From NCBI RefSeq assembly GCF_006864135.1, contig NZ_SADV01000003.1:296452-360451 (forward strand): a stretch of 64,000 nt of DNA, read 5' to 3'. Made by a program: the position numbers and the translations under genes. The stretch comes from Lysinibacillus sphaericus. Lineage in GTDB: Bacteria > Bacillota > Bacilli > Bacillales_A > Planococcaceae. Shown in pieces: positions 26,819-36,233 of this stretch. Each line of letters opens with the position of its first letter. Within the stretch, counting starts at the first letter, position 1. The notes beneath the pieces are model-generated. The model was not told the origin of the DNA. It made no database searches and saw nothing but the letters and a program-made list of their open reading frames with translations.

Positions 26819-27517
26819 TTAGTCCTCCTTATGAATCGCCAAATTTACAGCAGCCTGTGCATGTAAAACTGTTGTATCAAAAATAGGTACGTTCACATCT
26901 TCTTGTTTAATAAGTAATCCAATCTCTGTACAGCCTAATATAATGCCTTGTGCGCCTGCTTGCACAAGATTCTCTATCACCTGTAAATAATAGTCCTTCG
27001 ATACTTGTTCAATTCGACCCAAGCATAATTCTTCATAGATGATACGATTGACCTCAGCGCGCTCCTCAGCTAGCGGAACAAGCACTTCAATGCCAAATCC
27101 CTCTATTCTAGCTCGATAGAAATCTTGCTCCATCGTATACTTTGTTCCAAGAAGGGCCACTTTCTGTAAACTAGCTTTTTCTATTTGATTTGCTGTCGCA
27201 TCAGCTATATGTAAAATTGGAATGGTGATTTTTGCCTTTATGATATCAATAACCTTGTGCATTGTATTTGTACAAATAACAATAAAATCTGCCCCTGCAC
27301 TCTCCAGAGATTGCGCTGCCTCTGCAAGAACTTGCCCAGCCTTTTCCCACGCTCCCTCAGCTTGATAATGCTCAATTTCTTGAAAATCTACACTATATAA
27401 AATACATTTTGCTGAATGCAAGCCTCCTAATTGCTGCTTTACCTCTTCATTCATCAGACGATAATACTCTGCAGAAGACTCCCAACTCATACCGCCAATC
27501 ATACCAATTGTTTTCAC
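26819..27517 (-). CDS. Aspartate/glutamate racemase family protein
   Basis: 232 residues with the two-cysteine acid/base pair of PLP-independent racemases: Cys82 (ICTNTMH) and Cys196 (LGCTEIGLL). The N-terminus TIGMIGGMSWESS is typical of the RacX/YgeA/aspartate racemase branch. It would interconvert D- and L-Asp or Glu, or have broader specificity. It is coupled to the P1 peptidase and sits in a D-amino acid-rich catabolic locus, so recovery of L-acidic amino acids from wall peptides is the natural reading. Confidence 0.9.
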   Translation of the reverse strand: MKTIGMIGGMSWESSAEYYRLMNEEVKQQLGGLHSAKCILYSVDFQEIEHYQAEGAWEKAGQVLAEAAQSLESAGADFIVICTNTMHKVIDIIKAKITIPILHIADATANQIEKASLQKVALLGTKYTMEQDFYRARIEGFGIEVLVPLAEERAEVNRIIYEELCLGRIEQVSKDYYLQVIENLVQAGAQGIILGCTEIGLLIKQEDVNVPIFDTTVLHAQAAVNLAIHKED

Positions 27518-28118
27518 GCATACTCCTCCTTTAATTTTACTACTATATAATCATTCTATCTTAAATAAGGAAATTTTCAAAAAGTTTTTAAACCTCTCTT
27601 TTCAAAATAGCCACTATCTAATTAATAAGATGGGTATAGAAGCAACAACAACATTTATACTAATAAAAAAGTAAATACCATCCTTAAAATCAATGCATAA
27701 AGGATACACAAAGTCAATTAAATCACTAATGATTAATACAACGATAGATGGAAACTTAGGGAATAAAAAAGTGACAATTCTTGCAACTATGCTAATCATC
27801 ATATCCATCAGCAGAAAATGCCAATATAAAAATAAAATAACATACGTAACCTCCTTTTATTACAACATCCATTTTTCTTTTGCATCATTATATTATTTTC
27901 TCGCTGTAAAGTTTCGACAAATGGTACATCACCATAATCTTTTTCTATTCTAAGTATAAGTAAGTCCTTCGCTGTACTTGCAGTTGAACTAGATATTTCA
28001 ACTATTGGAAAAATATTTAGTAATAAAATCGTTTTCTAAAATTCAGTATTTTCAAAAAGTGGATATATTACAAAAAAACAGTGTAAACTGAAGCGTATTG
28101 AGATTGGAGGTAAACAAA
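27518..28118. other. Region with a possible small membrane gene and the symporter promoter
   Basis: About 600 bp between the racemase and symporter genes. It contains two overlapping small leftward frames (27614-27843) behind a consensus ribosome binding site; the remainder is AT-rich and should hold the promoters. No other gene or terminator is clear. Confidence 0.45.
27614..27843 (-). CDS. Possible small membrane protein, frameshifted or coupled
   Basis: A textbook AAAAGGAGG (27850-27858) stands 6 nt before an ATG at 27843. That frame runs 11 hydrophobic codons (MLFYFYIGIFC) and stops at TGA 27810-27808, overlapping by 1 nt an ATG (27808) that opens 64 further codons. The second frame is hydrophobic with two to three possible membrane segments (IVVLIISDLIDFVY, FFISINVVVASIPILLI). 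Either two coupled tiny genes exist, or one gene of about 76 codons has lost its frame. The function is unknown, and chance cannot be excluded. Confidence 0.35.
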
Positions 28119-29513
28119 ATGGAATGGATATCGAATATTGTAAATGAGACTAATAGTATTTTATGGACATATTTCATTATCACATTATTATTAGCTGCAG
28201 GGTTTTATTTTTCCTTTGGCACAAAGTTTGTTCAAATTCGACTTTTCCCTGAAATGTTTCGTTTAATAGTGGAAAAAAGAGATGGAGACTCAGGTGTTTC
28301 TCCGTTCCAAGCCTTCACGATTAGCGCAGCATCGCGTGTAGGTACTGGGAATATTACAGGCGTTGCATTAGCAATCGGAGTAGGTGGACCAGGAGCAGTA
28401 TTTTGGATGTGGATTATCGCCGTATTAGGAATGGCGACTGCCTTTATTGAAAGTACGCTTGCACAGGTGTACAAAGTAAAGGATGGCGATACGTTCCGTG
28501 GTGGACCAGCCTATTATATGGAAAAAGCATTAGGCCAACGAAAATTAGGGATCATTTTTAGTATTCTTTTAACGTTAAGCTTTGGCTTTATTTTTAATGC
28601 TGTACAATCGAATACGATTGCCACTTCTGTTGGTGAGGCATTCCATATTAAACCTTATATCATTGGTATTATGTTAGTTGTGTTAACGGCCATGATTATT
28701 TTTGGTGGCGTACATAGAATTGTAAAAGTTACGCAAGTACTTGTACCCGTGATGGCAGTTTTCTATTTAGCTGTAGCCCTTTTTGTTGTTGTGACAAATC
28801 TGTCTGAAATACCTGCCGTTTTCAAGCTGATTTTCACAGAAGCGTTTGGTCTTCAAGAAGCAGCTGGTGGAGCAATCGGAACTGCTATTATGCAGGGCGT
28901 ACGCCGTGGTTTATTTTCAAATGAAGCCGGTATAGGTAGTGTTCCTAATGCCGCAGCTACAGCAAATACATCACACCCTGCAAAGCAAGGATTAGTGCAA
29001 AGCTTAGGTGTATTCTTTGATACAATTATGATTTGTTCTGCAACAGCGTTTATCATTATTTTAGCGGGTCTATATAATACAGGTGAAAGCGATGGAATTA
29101 TTCTTACACAAAATTCCTTAGCTGTACATGTAGGTTCATGGGCTCCTTACTTTATCGCTATTGCTATTATTTTCTTTGCCTTTAGCTCCATCGTAGGAAA
29201 TTACTATTACGGTGAATCTAATATTGAGTTTATGAATGCGCATAAAGGCTGGATGTTTGGCTACCGTATTTTAGTTCTTGTTATGGTGATGTTTGGTTCT
29301 CTTGCACAAGTACAGCTTGTTTGGAACTTAGCCGATCTGTTCATGGGACTAATGGCTATAATCAATATTACAATCATTATATTACTTGGTAAAATTGCCT
29401 TCCTCGTGTTAGACGACTTTACAAAGCAAAAGAAAAACGGCAAAAACCCTGTATTTTATGCAAAATCAATCCCAACATTGAAAAATACTGATTGCTGGGA
29501 AGAAGATCGATAA
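28119..29513 (+). CDS. Alanine/glycine:cation symporter (AGCS family)
   Basis: 464 residues from the ATG at 28119, with GGAGG 8 nt upstream; an in-frame TTG at 28098 lies before that site. About ten helices are evident. The AGCS signatures are present: AASRVGTGNITGVALAIGVGG-type loop near the start, GGPAYYMEKALG, and SNEAGIGSVPNAAATA. Members such as AlsT, DagA and AgcS import L- or D-alanine, glycine or glutamine with sodium or protons. Its place beside the murein-peptide salvage genes suggests uptake of alanine isomers. A strong terminator follows. Confidence 0.9.
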   Translation: MEWISNIVNETNSILWTYFIITLLLAAGFYFSFGTKFVQIRLFPEMFRLIVEKRDGDSGVSPFQAFTISAASRVGTGNITGVALAIGVGGPGAVFWMWIIAVLGMATAFIESTLAQVYKVKDGDTFRGGPAYYMEKALGQRKLGIIFSILLTLSFGFIFNAVQSNTIATSVGEAFHIKPYIIGIMLVVLTAMIIFGGVHRIVKVTQVLVPVMAVFYLAVALFVVVTNLSEIPAVFKLIFTEAFGLQEAAGGAIGTAIMQGVRRGLFSNEAGIGSVPNAAATANTSHPAKQGLVQSLGVFFDTIMICSATAFIIILAGLYNTGESDGIILTQNSLAVHVGSWAPYFIAIAIIFFAFSSIVGNYYYGESNIEFMNAHKGWMFGYRILVLVMVMFGSLAQVQLVWNLADLFMGLMAIINITIIILLGKIAFLVLDDFTKQKKNGKNPVFYAKSIPTLKNTDCWEEDR

Positions 29514-29521
29514 TTATTGAC

Positions 29522-29557
29522 AAACGCCATTCCTCTTTTGAGGAATGGCGTTTTTTG
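29522..29557 (+). terminator. Terminator of the symporter gene
   Basis: AACGCCATTCCTC and GAGGAATGGCGTT enclose TTTT and are followed by TTTTTTG, ending 44 bp after the stop. Confidence 0.88.
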
Positions 29558-29574
29558 TTATGTCTGATACTAAT

Positions 29575-29760
29575 CAATTATGTCTCGGTATAATGCCGTC
29601 CAGAATCGCCTGCAAATGTTTTTTGCGCGAAAGCGTAGTGCTATCGCAGCGGCAACAACGTGTTTTGTGCAAAAGCGAAGCAGCAGCGGCAACAACACCG
29701 AGGTTGGTCACTCAGGCATTTTCACAGGATGTGAAGTTTTAGCCTGAGTTCCTTTATTTC
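29575..29760. repeat. Dispersed intergenic repeat, copy with hairpin
   Basis: Begins with a worn palindrome (AATTATGTCTCGGTATAAT), continues with GCGAAAGCG-type units and CAGCGGCAACAAC twice, then TTGGTCACTC. The distal part folds: ACTCAGGC (29710-29717) with GCCTGAGT (29742-29749), enclosing TTCACA-GGA-TGTGAA. Related copies lie at 48666, 56514 and, partly, 34010. The rest of the 308-bp gap to the chemoreceptor holds nothing recognisable. Confidence 0.65.
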
Positions 29761-29865
29761 AGCGGGTGTTTGGACACCCCGCATTCATCTCACCACATAT
29801 TTAGGTGGAAGACTTTTGTAACTGTCGTTTCACTTATGTTACAAAAGCCAATTTGCTGAAAGAAG

Positions 29866-31827
29866 TTAATATTTAAATTGACTAATTAGCTGCTTTAGCT
29901 CATCTGCCATATGCGCAAGAGCTTGTGCAGAAGCATTAATTTCTTCCATTGAAGCTAATTGTTCCTCTGTAGATGCTGCAACGTCCTCTGAAGCAGTTGC
30001 ATTTCCTTGTGCAGAGAATGCTAGATCCTCCGTAACAGCTGTCACCTCTTGTACACTTGCTGACATTTGTTCAGATGCAGAAGATACTTCTTCCATTTTA
30101 GGAGTAATTTTATCCATACTCGACTTAATCACTTGGAACTTCGTGATAGCTTCGTCTGATACATGTAGTCCATTTTGAACATCCTCTGTAACTTTTGCCA
30201 TGATGTTTACGGATTGTTCGGTTTCTAACTGGATGCCATGGATTAACTCGAAAATTTGTTGTGCAGATTTCTGTGATTGCTCCGCCAACTTTCTAACTTC
30301 ATCAGCAACAACTGCAAAGCCTTTTCCGTGCTCTCCTGCTCTTGCTGCCTCAATTGCTGCATTAAGAGCCAGTAAGTTCGTTTGATCTGCAATGCTTGTA
30401 ATAACATCTAAAATAGACGTAATTTGCTTAGAGCGTTCATGTAATGTTTGAATTTTCGTATTTGAATCGGTCACTGATAAATGGATAGAATGCATTTGAT
30501 CTTTTGTATCTCGAACTGCCTTTCCACCTTCATCTGCCTGTAGCGTTGCATGCTGTGAGAGATCCGTCACGGTAGAAGAGATCTCCGCGATATGAAGAAT
30601 AACCTTCGAAAGCTCCTGTAACGATTCTGCATTCTTATTGGCACTCGTCGTTTGCGTATCAGCGCTCGTCGCAACATCTTGAATCGAGATGGCCACTTTT
30701 TCTGTAGCAATGCTCGTTTGGTTAGCATTGGCTGTTAACTCTTCTGCAGACGAAGCTACCTCTTCGGCATTTTGTTCAATTTTTTGAATAAGAGTTCTTA
30801 AACTGTCTTGCATATCGTTAAAGGCTTGTCCTAGCTGTCCAATCTCGTCATGAGATTTTACCGTCACTTTTTCAGTTAAATCACCCTTACTTATCGTTAC
30901 TGCACTATCCTTAAGCGCTTTAATCGGTTTTATAATTGCCTTCATGACAAAGAAGAATACAATCCCACTGATTACAATTGCAGCGATTAGTACAAGAAAC
31001 GTTTTATACAAAATAGATGATGCTGATTGGTCAATTTCCTTCGCAAAAATTGTCCCTGTGATTTTCCAATTTGTCAGTTCATTCGTTGTAAAGAACAGAG
31101 TTCGGTCATCACCGTCAAAGACATAATCATACGTGCCAGATTTGCTGTCGTACATTTTGTCAATGAAGCTTTCTTTTATTTCGCTACCCGGTTCAATAGT
31201 AGGATGTGAAATAACCAATTTATCTTCATCAAAAATAGAAGGATATCCATTTTTTCCGATACTAATAGAACTAGATATTTTTTGAAGATTTGTCAATTTT
31301 ATATCAATAGCAACTACCCCAGATTGATCTTTTACCTGACGAGCAATGGTTACGACCATATCTCCAGTACCAGCATCAATATAAGGTTTCGTAATTAAAA
31401 CTTCTCCCTTTAATGCTGTAGCCTTTTTATACCAGTCTCGTTCCAAAAGATTATAATCAGCGCTATTCGATTTTGGTTCTAGAAATAATGAGCCCTCATT
31501 TGATCCAAGATAAATGCTCAGAACATCCGGATGTAGCTTTATATATTGTTGAAATTTCGTATGTACTGCTGATCCCTGCTGATCATACATAGAAGAATCT
31601 ATTTCCTCGCTAAACACATTGATGTCGTTTTCTTTTTCACTAATTGTTTTATCGATTAACGTATTTAAAATATTTACACTTTCATTCGCACTAAAAAGTA
31701 TTTCTTCTTTTATCGAATTTTTTGCTGAAAGATACGATAAGCTTCCTACAGAAATAACTGGGATTAGTAAGATAAGAGCAAATAATGTGTAGAGCTTACC
31801 CTTAAAGCTTCCAAATAATCGTTTCAT
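29866..31827 (-). CDS. Methyl-accepting chemotaxis protein with Cache sensor
   Basis: 653 residues. N-terminal membrane helix (about 12-30), extracytoplasmic dCache-type sensor (about 35-275; [27 protein letters not shown]), second helix (about 280-302), HAMP (to about 355), then the long methyl-accepting coiled coil with the signalling tip [15 protein letters not shown]. Dipicking of the ligand is not possible by eye, but dCache receptors in bacilli often bind amino acids. It signals through CheW/CheA to the flagellar motor. A SigD-like -10 (GTCCGATAA) lies about 125 bp upstream. Confidence 0.92.
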   Translation of the reverse strand: MKRLFGSFKGKLYTLFALILLIPVISVGSLSYLSAKNSIKEEILFSANESVNILNTLIDKTISEKENDINVFSEEIDSSMYDQQGSAVHTKFQQYIKLHPDVLSIYLGSNEGSLFLEPKSNSADYNLLERDWYKKATALKGEVLITKPYIDAGTGDMVVTIARQVKDQSGVVAIDIKLTNLQKISSSISIGKNGYPSIFDEDKLVISHPTIEPGSEIKESFIDKMYDSKSGTYDYVFDGDDRTLFFTTNELTNWKITGTIFAKEIDQSASSILYKTFLVLIAAIVISGIVFFFVMKAIIKPIKALKDSAVTISKGDLTEKVTVKSHDEIGQLGQAFNDMQDSLRTLIQKIEQNAEEVASSAEELTANANQTSIATEKVAISIQDVATSADTQTTSANKNAESLQELSKVILHIAEISSTVTDLSQHATLQADEGGKAVRDTKDQMHSIHLSVTDSNTKIQTLHERSKQITSILDVITSIADQTNLLALNAAIEAARAGEHGKGFAVVADEVRKLAEQSQKSAQQIFELIHGIQLETEQSVNIMAKVTEDVQNGLHVSDEAITKFQVIKSSMDKITPKMEEVSSASEQMSASVQEVTAVTEDLAFSAQGNATASEDVAASTEEQLASMEEINASAQALAHMADELKQLISQFKY

Positions 31828-31952
31828 GCAATAGCTCTCCTTTTGTTTTCACAAGTTTTTAAAATATGTTTTATCCGATTCAGTTTCAAAAAAGAAAACC
31901 GCCTCGGTTCGCAACCTTCCCTTCTTATCGATTAAATTTTCTTCCTATGCTT

Positions 31953-31961
31953 TTATCGGAC
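31953..31961 (-). promoter_or_regulatory. SigD-like -10 element for the chemoreceptor gene
   Basis: On the minus strand GTCCGATAA resembles the sigma-D -10 GCCGATAA used by motility genes. The matching TAAA -35 is poor, so this is tentative. Confidence 0.3.
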
Positions 31962-32059
31962 GAAATACTTAAATTCAAACCCCTTTTTTCATTTTTTTGA
32001 TTTTCTTAACATAATTCTTCTATTCTTGACACAACTTCAATATGTAGCGAAACACAAAA

Positions 32060-32096
32060 CCCCTATGTATCACGTTTTAACTATGATACATAGGGG
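32060..32096 (-). terminator. Terminator of the second chemoreceptor gene
   Basis: CCCCTATGTATCA (32060-32072) and TGATACATAGGGG (32084-32096) form a perfect 13-bp stem followed on the minus strand by TTTTGTG. Confidence 0.85.
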
Positions 32097-32105
32097 CTAT
32101 TGTTG

Positions 32106-33785
32106 TTAGTATTTAAAGGCTTGAATCGATTCTTGTAGGTCAACCGCCATTTTTGCCAAATGTGTAGAGGCCGCTGCTACTTCTTCCATTGCTGCATTTT
32201 GTTCCTCAGAGGATGCCGCAACACTTTGAACATTGCTACTTGATTCCATAGATACTTCGCTAATGTAGTCGATTTCTTTTACAAGTTTTTCGATATCTTG
32301 ATGGATCATTCGAATAGCTGCTGTAACTGATTCGGTTTGTGCTTGCACATCATTAATGGCATTGTCAATTTGCATGAAATTATCTCTTGCCACATTTACT
32401 TTTTCACGACCGACTTTTACAGAATCATTACTATTGATCATGTCTTCCTCGATTATTCTTGTATCCTCAGTAATTTGCACAACAACCTTTTCAATATCTA
32501 CTGCTGCTAAATTCGATTCATCTGCTAGCTTTCGCACCTCTTCTGCCACTACGGCAAAACCCTTGCCATGCTCACCGCTTCGTGCTGCTTCTATAGAGGC
32601 GTTGATAGCCAATAGATTTGTTTGGGTAGCTATATTTTTAATAACATTGACTGCTGAGACGATTGCTGCAGTATTTTCATCTAAGTCTTTAACACGTGTA
32701 CTTAGCGCTGCTGAATTTCCCGCAATTTCATTCATCTGTTCAATGACATTACGAACTGAGGAACGTCCTATGCTAGCCATATTTTTAGTTTCTACTGTTG
32801 CATCGTTTACATGATCAATACTCGTTGATATGTCATTCATTTTTTTCAAAATATGGGAGGATAAGTTACGTACATCACCTGTCAATGTATCCTGTTCTTC
32901 AATACCATGGGCAATATCTTGAATCGATTCTGAGACAACTTCTGTTGCCTGTGTCACTTCCATACTACTCGCTGTGAGCTGCTCGGAAGTTGCTGCTACT
33001 TGTTCAGATGAATTAGCGACATGCTTCATAGTATGACTAAGCTTTTCTGACATCGAATTAAACGAAGCTGCCAGCTGCGCAAACTCATCTTTTGTTTTAA
33101 ATTGCAGGTGCGTTTGTAAATTGCCTTTTGAGAATTTGTCCATTTCTACTACAGTTTGTTGAATATTTTTAGCGACTCTACGACCAAAAGATGTCGTAAT
33201 AATAATGCTTATAAGCAAGGAAACAATTGCTAATATGGCAATTTCTTTGCCACTGTTGTCGCCTTTTTGCTTTGTCGCCTCTATACGCGCCTGCATTTCA
33301 TCCTGCTGAGCCGTTGCCATCGTTTTTCCAAACTCCACAAGCTTTAGAGAGCCTTTCCCTAAAATCGGTAATGCCAACTGCTGTGCTTGCCGTTTTTCCC
33401 CACTTTGAAAAAGCGGTACAATTTGTTCATCTATTGGCTTTTCCCATTCCTCTAACTGCCTTAAAAACTGTTCAAAGTCCTTATTTTTATGTCCGAGTTC
33501 TTCAAGACGATGAATAGATTTATGTAAAGTATCTCTTATTTCGAGATGATTATTGAGCATGTCTTCTTTACCATATAATATATACCCCCGAATAGCGGCG
33601 TTTGCCCGAACCGTTTGGAAGGAAATATCATTATACAAATTGATTAATTCCGTCTTTTTTTCGATTTCCACAAGTGTTTGTTTATTATCATTTAAAAAAT
33701 ATATTGCAATACTAGTAATTAGTAAAAGAAAGACTAAAACTATACCAAAAGAAAATTGCAGTTTTCGTTCTACCGTTGATTTCAT
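32106..33785 (-). CDS. Methyl-accepting chemotaxis protein with four-helix/CHASE3-type sensor
   Basis: 559 residues. A first helix (about 10-29) and a helical extracytoplasmic domain of about 150 residues ([33 protein letters not shown] region, CHASE3 character) precede the second helix (about 180-198), HAMP, and the signalling domain with [15 protein letters not shown]. It is a transmembrane chemoreceptor of a different sensor class from its neighbour at 29866. Each gene appears to be a separate unit, since a terminator lies between them. Ligand unknown. Confidence 0.9.
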   Translation of the reverse strand: MKSTVERKLQFSFGIVLVFLLLITSIAIYFLNDNKQTLVEIEKKTELINLYNDISFQTVRANAAIRGYILYGKEDMLNNHLEIRDTLHKSIHRLEELGHKNKDFEQFLRQLEEWEKPIDEQIVPLFQSGEKRQAQQLALPILGKGSLKLVEFGKTMATAQQDEMQARIEATKQKGDNSGKEIAILAIVSLLISIIITTSFGRRVAKNIQQTVVEMDKFSKGNLQTHLQFKTKDEFAQLAASFNSMSEKLSHTMKHVANSSEQVAATSEQLTASSMEVTQATEVVSESIQDIAHGIEEQDTLTGDVRNLSSHILKKMNDISTSIDHVNDATVETKNMASIGRSSVRNVIEQMNEIAGNSAALSTRVKDLDENTAAIVSAVNVIKNIATQTNLLAINASIEAARSGEHGKGFAVVAEEVRKLADESNLAAVDIEKVVVQITEDTRIIEEDMINSNDSVKVGREKVNVARDNFMQIDNAINDVQAQTESVTAAIRMIHQDIEKLVKEIDYISEVSMESSSNVQSVAASSEEQNAAMEEVAAASTHLAKMAVDLQESIQAFKY

Positions 33786-33843
33786 ACGACTCCCTCTATC
33801 CCCCTCTAAACGTTAATCCACTTAAAGTATAGACTAAATTTAC

Positions 33844-33872
33844 CTATCCCCCTATAATAAGTGCGTCTTTTA
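33844..33872 (-). promoter_or_regulatory. Possible SigD promoter for the second chemoreceptor
   Basis: On the minus strand TAAA, then 16 nt, then GGGGGATAG resembles sigma-D elements (TAAA-N15-GCCGATAA) about 60 bp before the start at 33785. Tentative. Confidence 0.3.
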
Positions 33873-33961
33873 TCATAAATTAACACAAAAATTTTACAAA
33901 AATAAAACATATCACCAAATGCCTTGACTTCTCTAAATTCTAAACAGCAGTTTCAAAGCAC

Positions 33962-33984
33962 GCCCCTATTTATGGGGGTTTTTT
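33962..33984 (+). terminator. Orphan terminator hairpin
   Basis: GCCCC-TATTTAT-GGGGG followed by TTTTTT on the plus strand. No plus-strand gene lies upstream, so it may be the remnant of a lost gene or guard against readthrough. Confidence 0.5.
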
Positions 33985-34009
33985 AGCACCCACTAAAATT
34001 TGAGTTACC

Positions 34010-34105
34010 ATTTCATCGGGCGCCCCCAGGATTCTTTGCTCTGCGCGAAAGCGAAGCGTCAGCACAAAGCTACCAGTCGTAACGGAAGTCACCCCCCTCG
34101 TTATG
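34010..34105. repeat. Partial copy of the dispersed repeat
   Basis: The stretch CATCGGGCGCCCCCAGGA, then TTTGCTCTGCGCGAAAGCGA, then CAGTCGTAACGGAA closely follows the right part of the copy at 56600-56735. Confidence 0.6.
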
Positions 34106-34220
34106 GAACTGATCAATATTTTTGAAAATATCCTATTCTACCGGTTTTAAGAAAAAACATTCACTACGCTTCTGTTATCTAATTGGTCCAACAATTTTAG
34201 GTATACTATAATAATAGAAA

Positions 34221-34773
34221 ATGAGTAAGCCAGATTTGTATGTGAGTTTAGTAGTAGGCTCTAATTGTTATGTCGAATCTCTTGCATTACGCTCAGTACT
34301 TGAGTCATTTGGTGTTCGAGTAACACTTCATTTAATAGGAAGACCAAATGATTTTATTGATGTTTTATCAGGGGAAGATTTGAATGATCAAATAGATTAT
34401 TTAATTTTAAACTTTCACGGGATGAAGGACGCTTTTGCATGCCAGAGCTAGGCCCAGAAATTTATGAGTTAAATGAACCTAGAGATGAATTTTTCGGTCC
34501 TCAAGAGATCTCGAATTATTGTAAATTAAAAGATGTGAAGGTTATTGCCTCTGGCTGTACTCAGGTGAAAAACAGCTAGCAAATGCATTTTTAAAAAGTG
34601 GTTGCCATTCATATTTAGGCCCGAATGATTATATAGATGGGAATGCAAATTTAATGTTTCTTATAAGATTTATGTACGAAATCATTGCCAATAAGCGAAC
34701 ACAGCAGGAAGCCATAGAACTCGCAAAATCGATTGACGTGGAGACTTTAAAGTATCAGCTTTATTTTGCATAG
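34221..34773 (+). pseudogene. CHAT-like (caspase-fold) protein with two frameshifts
   Basis: The first frame (ATG 34221) ends early at 34451, but coding continues in shifted frames to TAG 34771. Two single-base losses, near 34421 and near 34560, would restore 184 residues in one frame. The rebuilt protein has LILNFHGDEGR with a His-Gly pair (His66), then VIASGCTSGEK with Cys, then LANAFLKSGCHSYLGPND and a helix. This order matches CHAT/caspase-fold proteases (HG motif, SxC motif, then GLARAFL-like helix). There is no clear ribosome binding site. Both breaks are 1-nt deletions, so sequencing error in runs is possible. The fold call is my inference. Confidence 0.6.
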
Positions 34774-34785
34774 AAGATAAACCCG

Positions 34786-34816
34786 AAAAAAATCGTAGCC
34801 TATGCTACGATTTTCT
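34786..34816. terminator. Bidirectional terminator
   Basis: AAAATCGTAGC and GCTACGATTTT around CTAT, with A- and T-rich flanks, between the CHAT-like pseudogene and the converging DinB-like gene. Confidence 0.8.
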
Positions 34817-34819
34817 TAA

Positions 34820-35356
34820 TTATCGTTGATGTTTTTTTACCATAGACTCTGTAAAAATCTGAGATTGCCCCTTTGGAATACTTAATGTTTGCCAATCAGA
34901 GCCCTTTAGTTGTTTAGCGATGTAAACGATTTGACCGACATGTTGTGAATAGTGGGACATTTGTCTTTCGATAGCGTCTATCACGGAATGCCGTTCTCCT
35001 CTTATCGTTACAAATCTTTGTAAATCAGTTTCTTTTAATCCTAGTAAAGCATCTAAAAATACTTGCCAGCCCTTTTCCCATACCATCATAATCTCTTCTT
35101 TTGTCTGAAGGCTATCGTTAAATTCATCGTCACGATTTCTCGTTTCTTTCTCACCATCTGTCGTTAGAAAGTCAGTCCATCTCGATATCATATTACCGCT
35201 AACATGTTTTACGATAACGGCGATGCTATTGGATTCTTTATTAAAAGCCCAATGCAGTTGTTCATTATCCAATTGTAAGAGTGTTTTATCACCTTGTTCT
35301 TTCACACTTTTAAACCTTTTCTGAACAACGTTTAAGTAAGTCTGCCCCATGCTCAT
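34820..35356 (-). CDS. DinB-superfamily protein (DUF1572)
   Basis: 178 residues, four-helix-bundle pattern. The candidate metal-binding histidines of the DinB fold are in VKHVSGN (about 48) and HYSQHVGQIVY (about 135-139). The family resembles YjoA-type and bacillithiol-transferase-related proteins; its reaction is unknown. It is a single-gene unit preceded by AAGGGGG. No stress-regulator site was noticed. Confidence 0.82.
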   Translation of the reverse strand: MSMGQTYLNVVQKRFKSVKEQGDKTLLQLDNEQLHWAFNKESNSIAVIVKHVSGNMISRWTDFLTTDGEKETRNRDDEFNDSLQTKEEIMMVWEKGWQVFLDALLGLKETDLQRFVTIRGERHSVIDAIERQMSHYSQHVGQIVYIAKQLKGSDWQTLSIPKGQSQIFTESMVKKHQR

Positions 35357-35475
35357 TCATGAACGCCCCCTTTGTATGTCCATTAGCTGCTATAAATATT
35401 TTATATCAAACAAAATCTTTCCCTCATTCTACACTATAAACGAGGCTAAAGTTATAAAGGTTTAAATTTGAACCA

Positions 35476-35510
35476 AAAAAACCGTCTCTTCATACTATTG
35501 AGACGGTTTC
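35476..35510 (-). terminator. Terminator of the Sco1 gene
   Basis: AAACCGTCTC (35479-35488) and GAGACGGTTT (35500-35509); on the minus strand a TTTTTTGG tail follows. Confidence 0.82.
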
Positions 35511-35520
35511 CTTCTATCCA

Positions 35521-36129
35521 TTATAAATTTTCATCAATATATGTTTCTATATCTGATGCAATTGTGTCAATAGGGACATCCTCGGCATTATCTGCAAATC
35601 CAGAATACATTTTTACAATTTTGCCATCTTTATCTACTAAGAAAAATTGATTTCCGTGTATCACTTGATCGGTCTTAGGATCATCTTTCACCCATATTTT
35701 AGTTGATTTTATAGCGAACTGCTCGATATATTTTTGTGAATATCCAGTAAGAAGATTCCATTTTGATTCATCCGAAACATTATATTTGCCTAAATAATTA
35801 GCTAATATTTCAGGCTTATCTACATCAGGATCAATTGAAAACGCAACAATATTATAATCTTCCACACCTTTTTTCTTCAGCTTTTCTTGAACTTGCGTCA
35901 TATTAAAGGTCATTGGTGGACAAATTGATGTACAATTTGTGAAAATATACATACCAATCCATGGTTTCCCTTTTAAACTCTCTAAAGAAACTTTTTCTCC
36001 GCGTTGATTGATATGTTCAAAATCCGGTAACTCCAAGCTATAATCTGCTTTAAATTTTGTATTTCCACACGCACTGAGCACTGCAGCTAATGCAAAAAGT
36101 AGAACAAGCCCAATTATTTTATTTCTCAT
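35521..36129 (-). CDS. SCO1/SenC-family copper-binding lipoprotein
   Basis: 202 residues from the ATG at 36129, chosen because a lipoprotein signal (LLFALAAVLSACG) begins there; an in-frame start at 36195 would bury it. Mature Cys21 is lipidated. The thioredoxin-fold copper site is complete: Cys66 and Cys70 (FTNCTSICPP) and a His in VIHGNQFFLVD. Sco proteins deliver copper to the CuA site of cytochrome c oxidase on the outer face of the membrane. Cytochrome c maturation genes (yneK, yneJ, yneI, ccdA) lie within 3.5 kb, consistent with respiratory assembly. Confidence 0.92.
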   Translation of the reverse strand: MRNKIIGLVLLFALAAVLSACGNTKFKADYSLELPDFEHINQRGEKVSLESLKGKPWIGMYIFTNCTSICPPMTFNMTQVQEKLKKKGVEDYNIVAFSIDPDVDKPEILANYLGKYNVSDESKWNLLTGYSQKYIEQFAIKSTKIWVKDDPKTDQVIHGNQFFLVDKDGKIVKMYSGFADNAEDVPIDTIASDIETYIDENL

Positions 36130-36233
36130 CTTTAACACGCTCCCTACTAACACTATCCCCATCCTATCGTACGATGTAAATATTGGCAAGGACACTCAAG
36201 TGACAGCTTTCGTACATCTTTGTGAAATCGATT

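Larger units (their letters stand above)
33786..34220. other. Gene-free region with terminator-like hairpin and repeat copy
   Basis: 435 bp. It holds the chemoreceptor promoter at the left, a terminator-like hairpin at 33962-33984, a partial dispersed repeat at 34010-34105 and an AT-rich stretch leading into the CHAT-like pseudogene. No intact gene is seen. Confidence 0.5.

Noticed and set aside
25335..28118. Riboswitch or T-box leader before peptide or amino acid genes
   Set aside because: The gaps show no T-box, lysine, glycine or similar conserved core that I can recognise; only simple terminator hairpins are present.
29545..29742. 65-codon plus-strand frame after the symporter
   Set aside because: It begins inside the terminator T-run and runs through the dispersed repeat; no binding site.
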